Source: Aurantiacibacter suaedae | Lineage (GTDB): Bacteria > Pseudomonadota > Alphaproteobacteria > Sphingomonadales > Sphingomonadaceae | Direction of reading: 5' to 3' | Assembly: GCF_005434915.1 (NCBI RefSeq) | Contig: NZ_SKCG01000001.1 | Coordinates: 1,054,001 to 1,118,000 of the forward strand | Length of the DNA: 64,000 nucleotides | Part shown: one piece after another, positions 1-9,065 of the stretch | How the letters are laid out: every line of letters begins with the position of its first letter | Numbering within the stretch: position 1 is the stretch's first letter | Made by a program: the position numbers and the translations under genes | Notes under the pieces: generated by a model | Database searches by the model: none | The model's input: only the letters and a program-made list of their open reading frames with translations | What the model was told of the DNA's origin: nothing

Positions 1-1
1 A

Positions 2-2191
2 ATGGCAGAACTCGTAATCCGCAGGGGGCTGGAAGAGCCCGACACGTCTGGCGCCTTCGTGCCCCACCGCCCCGCACGGCCCGAAAAGATGGCGGGCGGC
101 AAACCGTTCAAGCTCGTCTCCGAATACGAGCCCGCCGGCGACCAGCCCACTGCCATCGCCGACCTTGTGGCCGCAGCGAAGGACGACGAACAGACGCAGG
201 TGCTGCTCGGCGTGACCGGCTCTGGAAAGACCTTCACCATGGCCAAGGTGATCGAGACCCTGCAGCGCCCGGCGTTGATCCTTGCCCCCAACAAGATTCT
301 TGCCGCGCAGCTCTACGGCGAGTTCAAGAGCTTCTTCCCCGAAAACGCGGTCGAGTACTTCGTCTCCTACTACGACTATTACCAGCCCGAGGCCTATGTG
401 CCGCGCAGCGACACCTACATCGAGAAGGAAAGCTCGGTGAACGAGGCGATCGACCGGATGCGCCACTCGGCCACCCGGAGCTTGCTTGAACGTGACGACG
501 TGCTGATCGTGGCTTCGGTTAGCTGCCTTTACGGTATCGGCTCGGTCGAGACCTATTCGGCGATGATATTCGACCTGAAGCAAGGCGACAGCGTTGACCA
601 GCGCGAGCTGATCCGCAAGCTGGTGGCCCTGCAATACAAGCGCAACGACGCCGCCTTCGCGCGCGGCAACTTCCGCGTGCGCGGCGACAATCTCGAACTG
701 CACCCGAGCCACCTTGAGGACACCGCCTGGCGGATCAGCTTCTTCGGCGACGAGATCGAGGAAATCGCCGAGTTCGACCCGCTCACCGGCAAGAAAGGCG
801 CCGCGCTCGACAAGGTGCGCGTCTATGCCAACAGCCACTACGTGACGCCGGGCCCGACGATGAAGCAGGCCGCCGAGGCCATCAAGTTCGAGCTGGCGCA
901 CCGGCTGGAAGAACTGAACGCCGAGGGCAAGTTGCTCGAAGCCCAGCGGCTGGAGCAGCGCACAAACTTCGATCTGGAAATGATCGCGGCGACCGGAAGC
1001 TGCGCCGGGATCGAGAACTACTCCCGCTTCCTCACCGGCCGCCTGCCAGGCGAGCCGCCGCCAACGCTGTTCGAATATCTGCCCGAGAACGCGCTGCTGT
1101 TCGTCGACGAAAGCCATCAGACGATCCCGCAGATCGGCGCGATGGCGCGCGGCGACCACCGGCGCAAGCTGACGCTGGCCGAATACGGTTTTCGCCTGCC
1201 CTCATGCATCGACAACCGCCCGCTGCGCTTCAACGAGTGGGACGCGATGCGCCCGCAGACTTTTGCCGTGTCAGCCACTCCGGGCAATTGGGAGATGGAA
1301 GAGACCGGCGGCGTCTTTGCCGAACAGGTGATCCGCCCTACCGGCCTAATCGATCCGCCGGTGGAAATCCGCCCGACCGAGGATCAGGTGCAGGACTGCA
1401 TCGCCGAGGCAAAGGCAGTGGCGGCGAAGGGCTATCGCACGCTCGTCACCACGCTGACCAAGCGCATGGCCGAAGACCTCACGGAGTTCATGCACGAACA
1501 GGGCGTGCGCGTGCGTTACATGCACTCGGACGTGGAGACGCTCGAACGTATCGAGCTGATCCGCGACCTGCGCATGGGCGTCTACGATGTGCTCATCGGC
1601 ATCAACCTACTGCGCGAGGGGCTCGATATTCCTGAGTGCGGCCTCGTGTGCATTCTCGATGCCGACAAGGAAGGATTCTTGCGCTCGGAGACGAGCCTGA
1701 TCCAGACCATCGGCCGCGCCGCGCGCAACGTGGATGGCAAGGTGATCCTCTATGCCGACCGCGTGACCGGCTCGATGGAGCGCGCGATGGCCGAAACCGA
1801 CCGCCGCCGCGAAAAGCAGCGCGCCTACAACGAAGAGCACGGCATCACCCCGCAGACGATCAAGCGCGAGATCGCGGACATCGTCGCGCACACCGCCGCG
1901 AAGGACGGCGTAACGGTCGATATCGAGGCCGAGGACGGTCGCAACAACCTCGTGGGCCACAACCTGCGCGCCTATATCGAGGACCTGGAAAAGAAGATGC
2001 GCGACGCCGCGGCGAACCTTGAGTTCGAGGAAGCCGGACGGTTGCGCGACGAAATCCGGCGCTTGGAGGCCGACGAGCTGGGCTTGCCTGACGATCAGAA
2101 GAAGGCGCCGATGGTGGGGCGTTCGAATGAAGGGCGACCAGGGACGCGCAAGACGCGATATGGGAAGGTGCAGAAGAAGTGGGGGAAGTGA
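2..2191 (+). CDS. uvrB: UvrABC excinuclease subunit B
   Basis: The 729-residue product is UvrB, the damage-verifying helicase subunit of nucleotide excision repair, which is loaded by UvrA and recruits UvrC. Visible signatures are the Walker A GVTGSGKT (about residues 70-77), the aromatic beta-hairpin [10 protein letters not shown] (about 123-132) that clamps the DNA strand, the DESH helicase motif (about 367), helicase motif VI with QTIGRAARN, and a C-terminal UVR motif (about 655-690) for UvrC contact. It is slightly longer than the usual 660-680 residues because of an N-terminal extension of about 35 residues and a basic tail. The start lies at base 2, so an upstream start or the promoter cannot be judged. 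Identity is certain. Confidence 0.97.
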   Translation: MAELVIRRGLEEPDTSGAFVPHRPARPEKMAGGKPFKLVSEYEPAGDQPTAIADLVAAAKDDEQTQVLLGVTGSGKTFTMAKVIETLQRPALILAPNKILAAQLYGEFKSFFPENAVEYFVSYYDYYQPEAYVPRSDTYIEKESSVNEAIDRMRHSATRSLLERDDVLIVASVSCLYGIGSVETYSAMIFDLKQGDSVDQRELIRKLVALQYKRNDAAFARGNFRVRGDNLELHPSHLEDTAWRISFFGDEIEEIAEFDPLTGKKGAALDKVRVYANSHYVTPGPTMKQAAEAIKFELAHRLEELNAEGKLLEAQRLEQRTNFDLEMIAATGSCAGIENYSRFLTGRLPGEPPPTLFEYLPENALLFVDESHQTIPQIGAMARGDHRRKLTLAEYGFRLPSCIDNRPLRFNEWDAMRPQTFAVSATPGNWEMEETGGVFAEQVIRPTGLIDPPVEIRPTEDQVQDCIAEAKAVAAKGYRTLVTTLTKRMAEDLTEFMHEQGVRVRYMHSDVETLERIELIRDLRMGVYDVLIGINLLREGLDIPECGLVCILDADKEGFLRSETSLIQTIGRAARNVDGKVILYADRVTGSMERAMAETDRRREKQRAYNEEHGITPQTIKREIADIVAHTAAKDGVTVDIEAEDGRNNLVGHNLRAYIEDLEKKMRDAAANLEFEEAGRLRDEIRRLEADELGLPDDQKKAPMVGRSNEGRPGTRKTRYGKVQKKWGK

Positions 2192-2282
2192 TGATTGTAG
2201 CAACGCCTGCTACAACCGAGTGTCGCTGACAGGGTCTTAAAAACCGTATCAATAGGTGGCTCCTCAACATCTGGAGCTTGCC

Positions 2283-2390
2283 GTGACACCTTTCGAAATC
2301 ATGTCTCTGTCCCTCCTCACTCTCAGCATCACTGGCGGTGCCTGCTTCGCTGGCATTCAGATCGGCATTTGGATCGAGAAGAAGAAATGA
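2283..2390 (+). CDS. Small single-span membrane protein (35 aa)
   Basis: A 35-codon reading frame starts at GTG 2283, six bases after a GGAG ribosome-binding site (2273-2276 region). It encodes a short head, one hydrophobic segment (roughly residues 8-30, rich in Leu, Ile, Gly and Ala) and a basic IEKKK tail, as expected for a small inner-membrane protein with its C-terminus in the cytoplasm. An internal ATG at 2301 is an alternative start. It lies alone between uvrB and a palindromic repeat. No family is recognised. The evidence is the ribosome-binding site plus a plausible transmembrane layout, so it is tentative. Confidence 0.4.
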   Translation: MTPFEIMSLSLLTLSITGGACFAGIQIGIWIEKKK

Positions 2391-2401
2391 CGCCCCACCC
2401 T

Positions 2402-2492
2402 CGTCATGCTGAACTTGTTTCAGCATCCATCGCGCCCCTCATCCTGATGGTGCAAATCGAAGGATGGACCCTGAAACAAGTTCAGGGTGACG
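2402..2492. repeat. Palindromic intergenic repeat (REP-like)
   Basis: Two imperfect inverted arms of about 30 bases (2402-2431 and 2462-2492) share the core CTGAAACAAGTTCAG. The loop is about 30 bases. This type of dispersed palindrome is common between genes in sphingomonads and is presumably a REP/MITE-like element. It ends just before the lipoprotein gene at 2526 and supplies a spurious upstream GTG at 2487. Confidence 0.7.
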
Positions 2493-2525
2493 AAACGTTG
2501 GCTTTTCGCTAATGTGGTCGCGCCG

Positions 2526-3113
2526 ATGACACGCCCTCTCTCCGCCCTCCTCCTCGCCCTCCCACTCGCCGCCTGCAGTCAGGCCAATGGGGCGCCCAGC
2601 AACGAAGGCATCGACCTCGCCGAAGCCGTCGCCGCCGCGCCGCGCGAGCTGGTGATGGAATCGCCCGAAACGCAGTTCGCCACCTGGACGGTCGCGGAAA
2701 ACGGCCACGCCATTCATTTCGCCAACCCTGGCCAACCGCCGCTGCTCTCGCTCGACTGCCGCCTCAATGCGGAGCCGATCACCATGGCGATCATCCGCCA
2801 TGCTCCTGCCATGCCGGGGCAAAGCGCGCTGTTCGCAGTGATGGGCAATGGCCATGTCAGCCGCCTGCCCGCAGAGCCGACGCTCAAGGACAACGAATGG
2901 CGCTGGGAAACGAGTTTGCCCGCTAAAGACGGTGCGCTTGACCTGTTCATCGGACCGGGCGACATGCGTGCCACCCTGCCTGGCAAGGGCGCCATCGCAA
3001 TGCAGCCGAGCCGCATTCCCGGCGAGTTCGTCGAATGGTGCCGCGCGGGTGGAGCCACGGTGAACGCTCCGGTCGAGAAGCCTTCGCCCGAAGCCGAACT
3101 CAGCGCCGGTTAG
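2526..3113 (+). CDS. Hypothetical lipoprotein
   Basis: The 195-residue product starts at ATG 2526, which gives a clean lipoprotein signal peptide (LLLALPLAAC, lipobox Cys about residue 17). An upstream in-frame GTG lies inside the palindromic repeat and would spoil the signal. The mature part has no enzyme motif that I recognise. It contains one Cys pair (LSLDC and VEWC) that could form a disulfide in the periplasm. It converges on, and overlaps by 14 bases, the dsbD-like gene. This looks like a conserved sphingomonad hypothetical protein; the function is unknown. Confidence 0.75.
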   Translation: MTRPLSALLLALPLAACSQANGAPSNEGIDLAEAVAAAPRELVMESPETQFATWTVAENGHAIHFANPGQPPLLSLDCRLNAEPITMAIIRHAPAMPGQSALFAVMGNGHVSRLPAEPTLKDNEWRWETSLPAKDGALDLFIGPGDMRATLPGKGAIAMQPSRIPGEFVEWCRAGGATVNAPVEKPSPEAELSAG

Positions 3114-5190
3114 CGCGCTCGATCAGCATTTCGGGCGTCAGCACCTGCGGCAATTGCTCGGGCTGCTGGTTCGGCACGTACCACAGATAGAGCGGCACAC
3201 CCGCCGCGCCCTGCTGTTCCAGAAACTTCGTTATCTCCGGATCGGCTTGGGTCCAGTCGCCGCGCATCGCAACCACATCGCCCGCTTCGAAGGCCTTGCG
3301 CACCTCGTCGCGCTCGATCGCCACGCGCTCGTTGACCTTGCAGGTCAGGCACCAGTCGGCGGTGAACCACAGGAACACCGGCTTGCCCTGCGACTGAACC
3401 GTGTCCATCAGCACCAGTTTGTCGAAGGGGGCCGGATCGTGAATGCTCTCTTCCGCGCCCGCGCTGGCCGGGTCGTAGGCGGCGGGCAGCGCGAAGGCGG
3501 CGAAGACCAGAAACGGCGCGGCGATCAGGCCGAAGGCGGGCCAGGCCATCTTGCCCCGGCGTTGCAGCAGCCCGGTCACCGCCAGCCCCATCAGCAGTCC
3601 CGCCACCAGCAGCAGCGCGAGCAGGGCGAACGGCTTGCCACCGATCCGCACGCTCAGCCAGACCAATGCCAAGGCGGTCAGCCCCATCGGGATCGCCATC
3701 AGCTTGCGGAACCGTTCCATCCACGCGCCGGGCTTGGGCAGCATCCGCCGCAGCGCCGGCACGAAGCCGAGCAGCAGGAACGGCAGCGCCAGCCCCAGCC
3801 CCAACGCGGCGAACAGCCCCAGCGCCTGCGGCACCGGCAACAACAGCGCCGCACCCATCGCCGCCGCCATGAACGGACCCGTGCACGGCGTGGCCACAAA
3901 GGCCGCGAGCAGTCCGGTGCCGAAGGCCGAGGCAGGCTTGCCGCCGCCGCGGATCGGCAGCCCCGGCAGCTCGAACAGACCGGCGAAGTTGGCGGTCAGC
4001 AGCGCGGCGAGCACCAGCAGCGCCACGACCACACCCGGCTCCTGCAACTGGAACGCCCAGCCCACCTGCGTCCCGCCCGCGCGCAGGGCCAGCATCAATC
4101 CGCCGAGCGCAAGGCAGGCGAGCACCACCCCGGCGCTGTAGGCCAGCGCCTCGGACCGGGCCGCGCGTTCGTCGCCGCCCGCGCGGGCCAGCGTCAGCGC
4201 CTTGAGGCTGAGGATCGGGAACACGCAGGGCATCAGGTTGAGGATCAACCCGCCGAGCAAAGCCGCGCCCATCAGGAAGACCAGCGAAGGCACCTCGCGC
4301 TCCGTCCCCGCGATCACCGGGGCATCGAGGCCCGTTACCGCCCCCGGCTCAGCCACAAACCGTACACCGCGCCCGTCCCTACCGAACGACAATATGCCTT
4401 CCAGCGCCTCCGCCCCCGCCTCGTCCGCTGCGCTCCCCTTGAGCGGCACCTGCGCCACCAGCATATCACCCGCGCGCCGGAATACCTGCGGCGCGGCATA
4501 GGCAACCGACTGGCCAGCAGCGATCTGCCGTTGTTCGATGAAGAGATGCGGCTCGCCCAGCTCCATCGCAGCGGGCAGCGGGATCGCGAGCCGCAGTTCA
4601 TCGCCCAACACTTCGTAGGTGGCGTGCCGGTCGATCAGCGGCGGCAGCTCGGCGCGCCATTGCTCGAACCGGGCCTCGGGCACGAGCGCGGCTGTGGCGG
4701 AAAAATCGAGCCGGATCTCGCCATGCTCGGGCACGCAGATGCGGTCGGTGCAGGCGAGCCAGTCGAGCTTGGCGCTTACCACCGGCGGCGCGGTCAGATC
4801 GGCACCGGCGGGCACCCGCAGCGGCACGATCACGGCATGGGGGCTTTCGTAAACGTGATTCATCAGGCCCGAGATCACCAGCGTCTCGGGCACAGGGAAT
4901 TGAGGCTCGCCCGCCTGCCAGCCCTCGGGCAGGGTCCAGTCGATTCGCAGGCCTACCCCGGCATCACCTGGGTTCGACCAGTAGCCATGCCAGCCCGGCG
5001 CAGGCGTGAACACCAGCGCAACGTCGACCTCGCCGCCAGCTTCGGGCGCCGTGTCGGCATAGGCGGCAAGCGCGATGTTGTTCGCCTGCGCCGCCGCCGG
5101 AAGCGCCGCAAAAAAGGCGGCGAACAGCGCCAAAACCAGCCACAACGGGCTTGCCATCCACTGCCGAAGGTCCATTAGACTTGCACGCAT
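3100..5190 (-). CDS. dsbD: DsbD/ScsB-type protein-disulfide reductase
   Basis: A protein of about 696 residues carries electrons from cytoplasmic thioredoxin across the inner membrane to periplasmic thiols. The order is signal peptide, periplasmic beta-domain (about 30-290), a CcdA-like transmembrane domain of about eight helices (about 305-575) with the redox Cys pair in NLMPCVFP and TPCTGPF, and a C-terminal thioredoxin-fold domain with WFTADWCLTCK (CxxC near residue 615). The long N-terminal domain resembles ScsB more than E. coli DsbD. I start it at ATG 5190; GTG 5193 and ATG 5175 are alternatives. It is divergent from the ubiH-like gene. Confidence 0.9.
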   Translation of the reverse strand: MRASLMDLRQWMASPLWLVLALFAAFFAALPAAAQANNIALAAYADTAPEAGGEVDVALVFTPAPGWHGYWSNPGDAGVGLRIDWTLPEGWQAGEPQFPVPETLVISGLMNHVYESPHAVIVPLRVPAGADLTAPPVVSAKLDWLACTDRICVPEHGEIRLDFSATAALVPEARFEQWRAELPPLIDRHATYEVLGDELRLAIPLPAAMELGEPHLFIEQRQIAAGQSVAYAAPQVFRRAGDMLVAQVPLKGSAADEAGAEALEGILSFGRDGRGVRFVAEPGAVTGLDAPVIAGTEREVPSLVFLMGAALLGGLILNLMPCVFPILSLKALTLARAGGDERAARSEALAYSAGVVLACLALGGLMLALRAGGTQVGWAFQLQEPGVVVALLVLAALLTANFAGLFELPGLPIRGGGKPASAFGTGLLAAFVATPCTGPFMAAAMGAALLLPVPQALGLFAALGLGLALPFLLLGFVPALRRMLPKPGAWMERFRKLMAIPMGLTALALVWLSVRIGGKPFALLALLLVAGLLMGLAVTGLLQRRGKMAWPAFGLIAAPFLVFAAFALPAAYDPASAGAEESIHDPAPFDKLVLMDTVQSQGKPVFLWFTADWCLTCKVNERVAIERDEVRKAFEAGDVVAMRGDWTQADPEITKFLEQQGAAGVPLYLWYVPNQQPEQLPQVLTPEMLIERANRR

Positions 5191-5219
5191 CACGCGCGCA
5201 CCTTTAGGAGCACGACACT

Positions 5220-6434
5220 ATGGCGGACAAGCGCGATCTCCTCATTCTTGGCGGCGGCCTCGTTGGCATGACGCTGGCCCTCGCTGCGGCGAAGAAGGGC
5301 ATTTCTAGCCACGTGGTCGACCGGGCCGACCCGGCCGAGCTGACGGCGGAGGGCTTCGACGGCCGCGCCTCGGCCATTTCCACCGCGAGCTGGAACCTGT
5401 TCACCAACATCGGCCTTGCGGGCGCGCTTGAGCCCTTGGGCTGCGCGATCACCAACATCGCCGTCACCGACGGGATGAAGCCGGGGCGGATCGATTTCGA
5501 GCCAGCGCCCGAAGATGGCTCGCTCGGCCTGATGTACCGCAACCGCGACCTGCGCCTCGCCTTGTTCCAGGCCGCGCGCGAGGAAAACCTGATAGCCTGG
5601 CACGCGCCGGTCCAAGTGACGAAGCGCGAGCGCGGGGCGCATGGCGTTTCCGCCACGCTGGGCGACGGCACCGTGCTTGAGGCGAGCCTAATGGTCGCCG
5701 CCGAGGGCCGCCGCTCGCCCACGCGCGAGGAAGCGGGGCTGAACCTTGCGCAGTGGAACTATCATCACCGCGCGATCATCGCCGGGCTGTTCCACGAAAA
5801 GCCGCACGAGGGCGTGGCCTGGGAAATCTTCTACCCCGCCGGTCCTTTCGCACTGCTGCCGCTCCCCGACGATGAACAGGGCCGCCACCGCAGCGCGATG
5901 GTCTGGAGCGTGAACGAGAAAGACGCCCCCGGCCTGCTCGCCCTGCCTGAGAAAGCGTTCCTCGGCGAGGTGATGGGCAAGATGCACGGCGTCTATGGTG
6001 CGATTTCAGCCGATGGGCCGCGCTCGTCCTACCCGCTGGGCTTCCAGCACACCGCGCAAATCGTGGGCGAGCGGCTGGCGCTGGTGGGTGATGCGGCGCA
6101 CGGCATTCACCCCATCGCGGGGCAAGGCCTGAACCTCGGCCTGCGCGATGTGGGCGCGCTGGTCGAAGTGCTGGTCGAAGGGATGCGGCTCGGGCTGGAG
6201 CCGGGCGAGGCGCACATGCTGGCGCGTTACGAGAGGTGGCGCGCGCTCGATGCGCTGTCGGTCGCCTTTGCCTGCGATTCGCTCACCCGGCTGTTCGGCA
6301 TTCCGGGCAAGCTGCCTAGCCTCGCGCGCCGGATCGGCATGGCCGCAGTGCAGCGCACGCCTCCGCTCAAGCGCTTCTTCATGGACGAGGCGCGCGGCAT
6401 GAGCGGCGACCTGCCCGAATTGCTGAAAGCCTAG
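5220..6434 (+). CDS. ubiH: UbiH/UbiF/VisC/COQ6-family FAD monooxygenase
   Basis: A 404-residue flavoprotein hydroxylase of the ubiquinone-biosynthesis group. The N-terminal dinucleotide fold is GGGLVGMTLAL (about residues 10-20), and the second FAD motif GDAAHGIHPIAGQGLN (about 287-303) is diagnostic of the UbiH/COQ6 family. It should hydroxylate a polyprenylated ring position at the inner membrane. Which position (C5, C6 or C1) cannot be read from sequence, so the symbol is provisional. It starts at ATG 5220, nine bases after GGAG. Its stop overlaps the convergent mitofilin-like gene. Confidence 0.88.
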   Translation: MADKRDLLILGGGLVGMTLALAAAKKGISSHVVDRADPAELTAEGFDGRASAISTASWNLFTNIGLAGALEPLGCAITNIAVTDGMKPGRIDFEPAPEDGSLGLMYRNRDLRLALFQAAREENLIAWHAPVQVTKRERGAHGVSATLGDGTVLEASLMVAAEGRRSPTREEAGLNLAQWNYHHRAIIAGLFHEKPHEGVAWEIFYPAGPFALLPLPDDEQGRHRSAMVWSVNEKDAPGLLALPEKAFLGEVMGKMHGVYGAISADGPRSSYPLGFQHTAQIVGERLALVGDAAHGIHPIAGQGLNLGLRDVGALVEVLVEGMRLGLEPGEAHMLARYERWRALDALSVAFACDSLTRLFGIPGKLPSLARRIGMAAVQRTPPLKRFFMDEARGMSGDLPELLKA

Positions 6435-7339
6435 TTCGCCGCCGTTTCGGTTACGCGGGTGCCCGATCCGTCGCGCAGGTTCTGCCGGTCGAGCACCGCC
6501 GTCGTTTCGAGCAGCTCAATCGCCTGCTGCGCCTTGGCGTAGCGTTCGGCATCTCGGATCCAGCGGGCCGCGCTTTCGGCATTGGGCAGGTTGCGCACTT
6601 CGGCCAGCGCCGCATTGGCGCGGCCCGTTTGCAGAAACAGCCTTGCGCGTTCGAGCCGGCGCTTGGCCACCGGCGACGGGGTGCCTTCGCGGCGGATCAC
6701 GAACAATTCGGACATTTCGCGGCCCAGCCAGTCGGCGAACCCTTCATCACTCGGGCTGTCGGCCATCGTTTCCGACAGCGCATCGAGCCGGGCAAGCAGG
6801 CTGTCGAGGGTAACCGGATTGCGTCCGGCCTCGATCACGGAGTCGACCGCGTTCGGCTGGGCATCGCCGAAGCGCAACCGCAGCTGATCTTCGAGATAGC
6901 CAAGCGGCGCGCCCCGCTCCAGCGCACGGCGCGCGGCAAAGGCGATCAGCAGCCCCTCGGCCCGTGCGGCATTGCCCGCCGCCGCCTGCGATTGCAGATC
7001 GAGCCGGGTCAGCCGCTGCTCCATCGCGGCCACCCGCGCATCAAGCCCGCCCTGCTGTTCGACCACCCGCTCGACCCGCTCGACCGCCTGGCGCGCCTGG
7101 GCGACATTGACCTCCTCGTTCGCGCTGGCGCTGGGCTTGGGCGTGGGGCGCACGCTTGCCTCTTCGCGCCGCACGGCGAAGATCGGCGAAGCCTCGGCGT
7201 TATCCGCGCCATCACGCACGAAATAGTAGGCAGCGCCGGCGCCAGCCAGCACAGCCAGCACGACAATGATAAGGAGCGTTCGCAGGCCGAATCCGCGCAC
7301 TGGCGTATGATCGGCCTGTTGATGGGAAACTGAGTCCAT
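6431..7339 (-). CDS. Mitofilin/HemX-like membrane protein (COG4223 type)
   Basis: A 302-residue protein with one N-terminal transmembrane segment (about residues 20-42), an Ala/Pro/Ser linker, a coiled-coil stretch (about 75-120) and a helical C-terminal domain. This architecture and the position directly behind hemC-hemD are typical of the alphaproteobacterial HemX/mitofilin-like proteins. These have been linked to inner-membrane organisation and to the MICOS subunit Mic60, and often sit with heme genes. Sequence supports the architecture; the membrane-shaping role is inferred. It is probably the third gene of the hem operon (67 bases after hemD). Confidence 0.7.
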   Translation of the reverse strand: MDSVSHQQADHTPVRGFGLRTLLIIVVLAVLAGAGAAYYFVRDGADNAEASPIFAVRREEASVRPTPKPSASANEEVNVAQARQAVERVERVVEQQGGLDARVAAMEQRLTRLDLQSQAAAGNAARAEGLLIAFAARRALERGAPLGYLEDQLRLRFGDAQPNAVDSVIEAGRNPVTLDSLLARLDALSETMADSPSDEGFADWLGREMSELFVIRREGTPSPVAKRRLERARLFLQTGRANAALAEVRNLPNAESAARWIRDAERYAKAQQAIELLETTAVLDRQNLRDGSGTRVTETAAN

Positions 7340-7405
7340 AGGTTCCTTTGTGCAGCCTTGCTCGCAATCGGCTGCTTTGCCCCCGAATTTCGTCTTGCCG
7401 AGCTG

Positions 7406-8080
7406 TTAAACCAATTTGGCGGCCAAGGCCAACAATGCCGCGTCTCCCGGCTGTGGAGCGCTGGCGATGGTGGCCCAGCCCTCACCCGCCGTCTCTGCAA
7501 TGCGCGGGCCGAGGCAGACAAGGCCTATCCCTGCGCGCGCAATGCCGAGCCTATCGCATTCGTCGGCGAAGTGGCGCGCAGCACCTGCCGAATGAAGCAG
7601 GACCAAGGCCTCGCCTTTCCGCAGCATATCGGCCAGCGCAGCCGGAATGGGGAGGTGGGCGATTTCATAGACCGTGCGCGCCTCGATCACCGTGCCGGGA
7701 GCGGGCTGGACGGCCACACGCTCTGCCCCGCCAAGGCGCAGATAGCGCATTTCCTGCCCCGCCTGCGCATCGAGGATCGACTGCAAGCCGCCCTCGCCCA
7801 CAAAGTCCACCCGAAAGCCTGCCGCACGCGCGGCTTCGGCGGTGGTCTGGCCGACTGCGTGGACGGGGAGCTTGCGGAAGGCTTCCATCCACGCACCGCC
7901 AAGTCGGAATACATTGGCGCTGCCGATCAGCAGTGCATCGAAATCCTCAGGGTCGGGCGCGGACCATTCACTCGCCCGCGCTGCGGACAGAGGAAAGACC
8001 TCTATATCAAGCCCGCGCGTGTGAGCCGCCGCCGCCGTGCTGGTGGCGCCGGGCTCGGGACGGATGACGATCAGCCTCAC
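7406..8080 (-). CDS. hemD: Uroporphyrinogen-III synthase
   Basis: A 224-residue HemD-family protein that cyclises hydroxymethylbilane with inversion of ring D to give uroporphyrinogen III. HemD sequences diverge strongly; support here comes from the opening MRLIVIRPEPGA, the segment DALLIGSANVFRL, the pattern HAVGQTTAEAARAAGF, and the four-base overlap with hemC (8077-8080). Its length is slightly short for the family. Cytoplasmic, tetrapyrrole pathway. Confidence 0.9.
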   Translation of the reverse strand: MRLIVIRPEPGATSTAAAAHTRGLDIEVFPLSAARASEWSAPDPEDFDALLIGSANVFRLGGAWMEAFRKLPVHAVGQTTAEAARAAGFRVDFVGEGGLQSILDAQAGQEMRYLRLGGAERVAVQPAPGTVIEARTVYEIAHLPIPAALADMLRKGEALVLLHSAGAARHFADECDRLGIARAGIGLVCLGPRIAETAGEGWATIASAPQPGDAALLALAAKLV

Positions 8081-9018
8081 GACGCCCCGTTGAACACCGC
8101 TGCGATCGCGGGCGAGGCCTTGGCGAGCAGCTCGCGGGCCAGCCGTTCGGGAGCTTCGAGGTCATCAGCGGCGAACTGCGCGCTGTCCTCGATCTTTTCC
8201 GAACCATCGGGGCTGAACAGCATGGCGCGCATCGTGAGGGTGTCGCCGTGGCTCTCGCAGAGAACGGCGATGGGCGAATGGCAGGTGCCGCCAAGGCCGG
8301 TCAGCAAGGCGCGCTCGGCCATCACCTCGGCGCGGCTGGGCGCATGGTCGATGGCGGCGAGCAGCTTGCAGGTCTTGGCATCGTCGGAGCGACATTCGAG
8401 CGCAATCGCCCCCTGCGCCGGGGCGGGCAGCCATGCGGCTGGATCGAGCGGCGTCCCAACCTCGTCCTGCCCCAGCCGCAGCAGACCGGCGGCGGCGAGG
8501 AAGGTCACATCGGCCTCGCCAGCCTTCAGCTTTCCAAGCCGCGTGGCGACATTGCCCCGGAAAGTCACCACCGTGCAATCGGGCCGCAAGGAGAGCGCCT
8601 GCGCCGCGCGGCGCGGCGCGCTGGTGCCGATCACTGCGCCGGGCGGAAGGTCCGCCAGCGATTTTGCTCCCACCAAACGGTCACGCTTGTCGGCACGGGG
8701 GAGCACGGCGGCGATCACCAGTTCGGCAGGCCGCACGGTCTCGACATCCTTCAAAGAGTGGACCGAAGCGTCGATCCGCCCTTCGTGCAGCCACTGATCC
8801 AGCTCCTTGGTCCACAGCGCCTTGCCGCCGATCTCGGCCAGCGGGCGATCGAGCACCTTGTCACCGCTCGCCACCACGGGAACCAGTTCGACCATGCTTT
8901 CGTCCCACCCGTGCGCAGCGCACAGGCGGGCGCGGGTCTCGTGTGCCTGCGCCATCGCCAGCGGGGAATTGCGCGTGCCCAGACGCAGGATGGGGGCGTT
9001 GTTGAATGTCTCGGTCAT
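8077..9018 (-). CDS. hemC: Hydroxymethylbilane synthase (porphobilinogen deaminase)
   Basis: A 313-residue cytoplasmic enzyme that polymerises four porphobilinogens. Motifs are RLGTRNSPLAMAQ at the N-terminus, SLKDVETVRPAELVIAAVLPR, FRGNVATRLGKL, and GGTCHSPIAV with the dipyrromethane-cofactor Cys near residue 246. It leads a hemC-hemD-mitofilin-like operon and is divergent from tsaD with under 50 bases between the starts. Confidence 0.96.
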   Translation of the reverse strand: MTETFNNAPILRLGTRNSPLAMAQAHETRARLCAAHGWDESMVELVPVVASGDKVLDRPLAEIGGKALWTKELDQWLHEGRIDASVHSLKDVETVRPAELVIAAVLPRADKRDRLVGAKSLADLPPGAVIGTSAPRRAAQALSLRPDCTVVTFRGNVATRLGKLKAGEADVTFLAAAGLLRLGQDEVGTPLDPAAWLPAPAQGAIALECRSDDAKTCKLLAAIDHAPSRAEVMAERALLTGLGGTCHSPIAVLCESHGDTLTMRAMLFSPDGSEKIEDSAQFAADDLEAPERLARELLAKASPAIAAVFNGAS

Positions 9019-9065
9019 AAGCCCGACTTGCCCTAATGCGTGAATGCGTCCAGTGGAACCCGCCC

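Noticed and set aside
2402-2492. Rho-independent terminator for uvrB
   Set aside because: The loop is about 30 bases, the arms are imperfect and no T-run follows; the sequence fits a dispersed repeat better.
3154-5178. 674-codon open frame on the plus strand opposite the dsbD-like gene
   Set aside because: It is antisense to a gene with clear domains; its composition (His/Arg/Gln-rich) is typical of a shadow frame in high-GC DNA and it matches no family.
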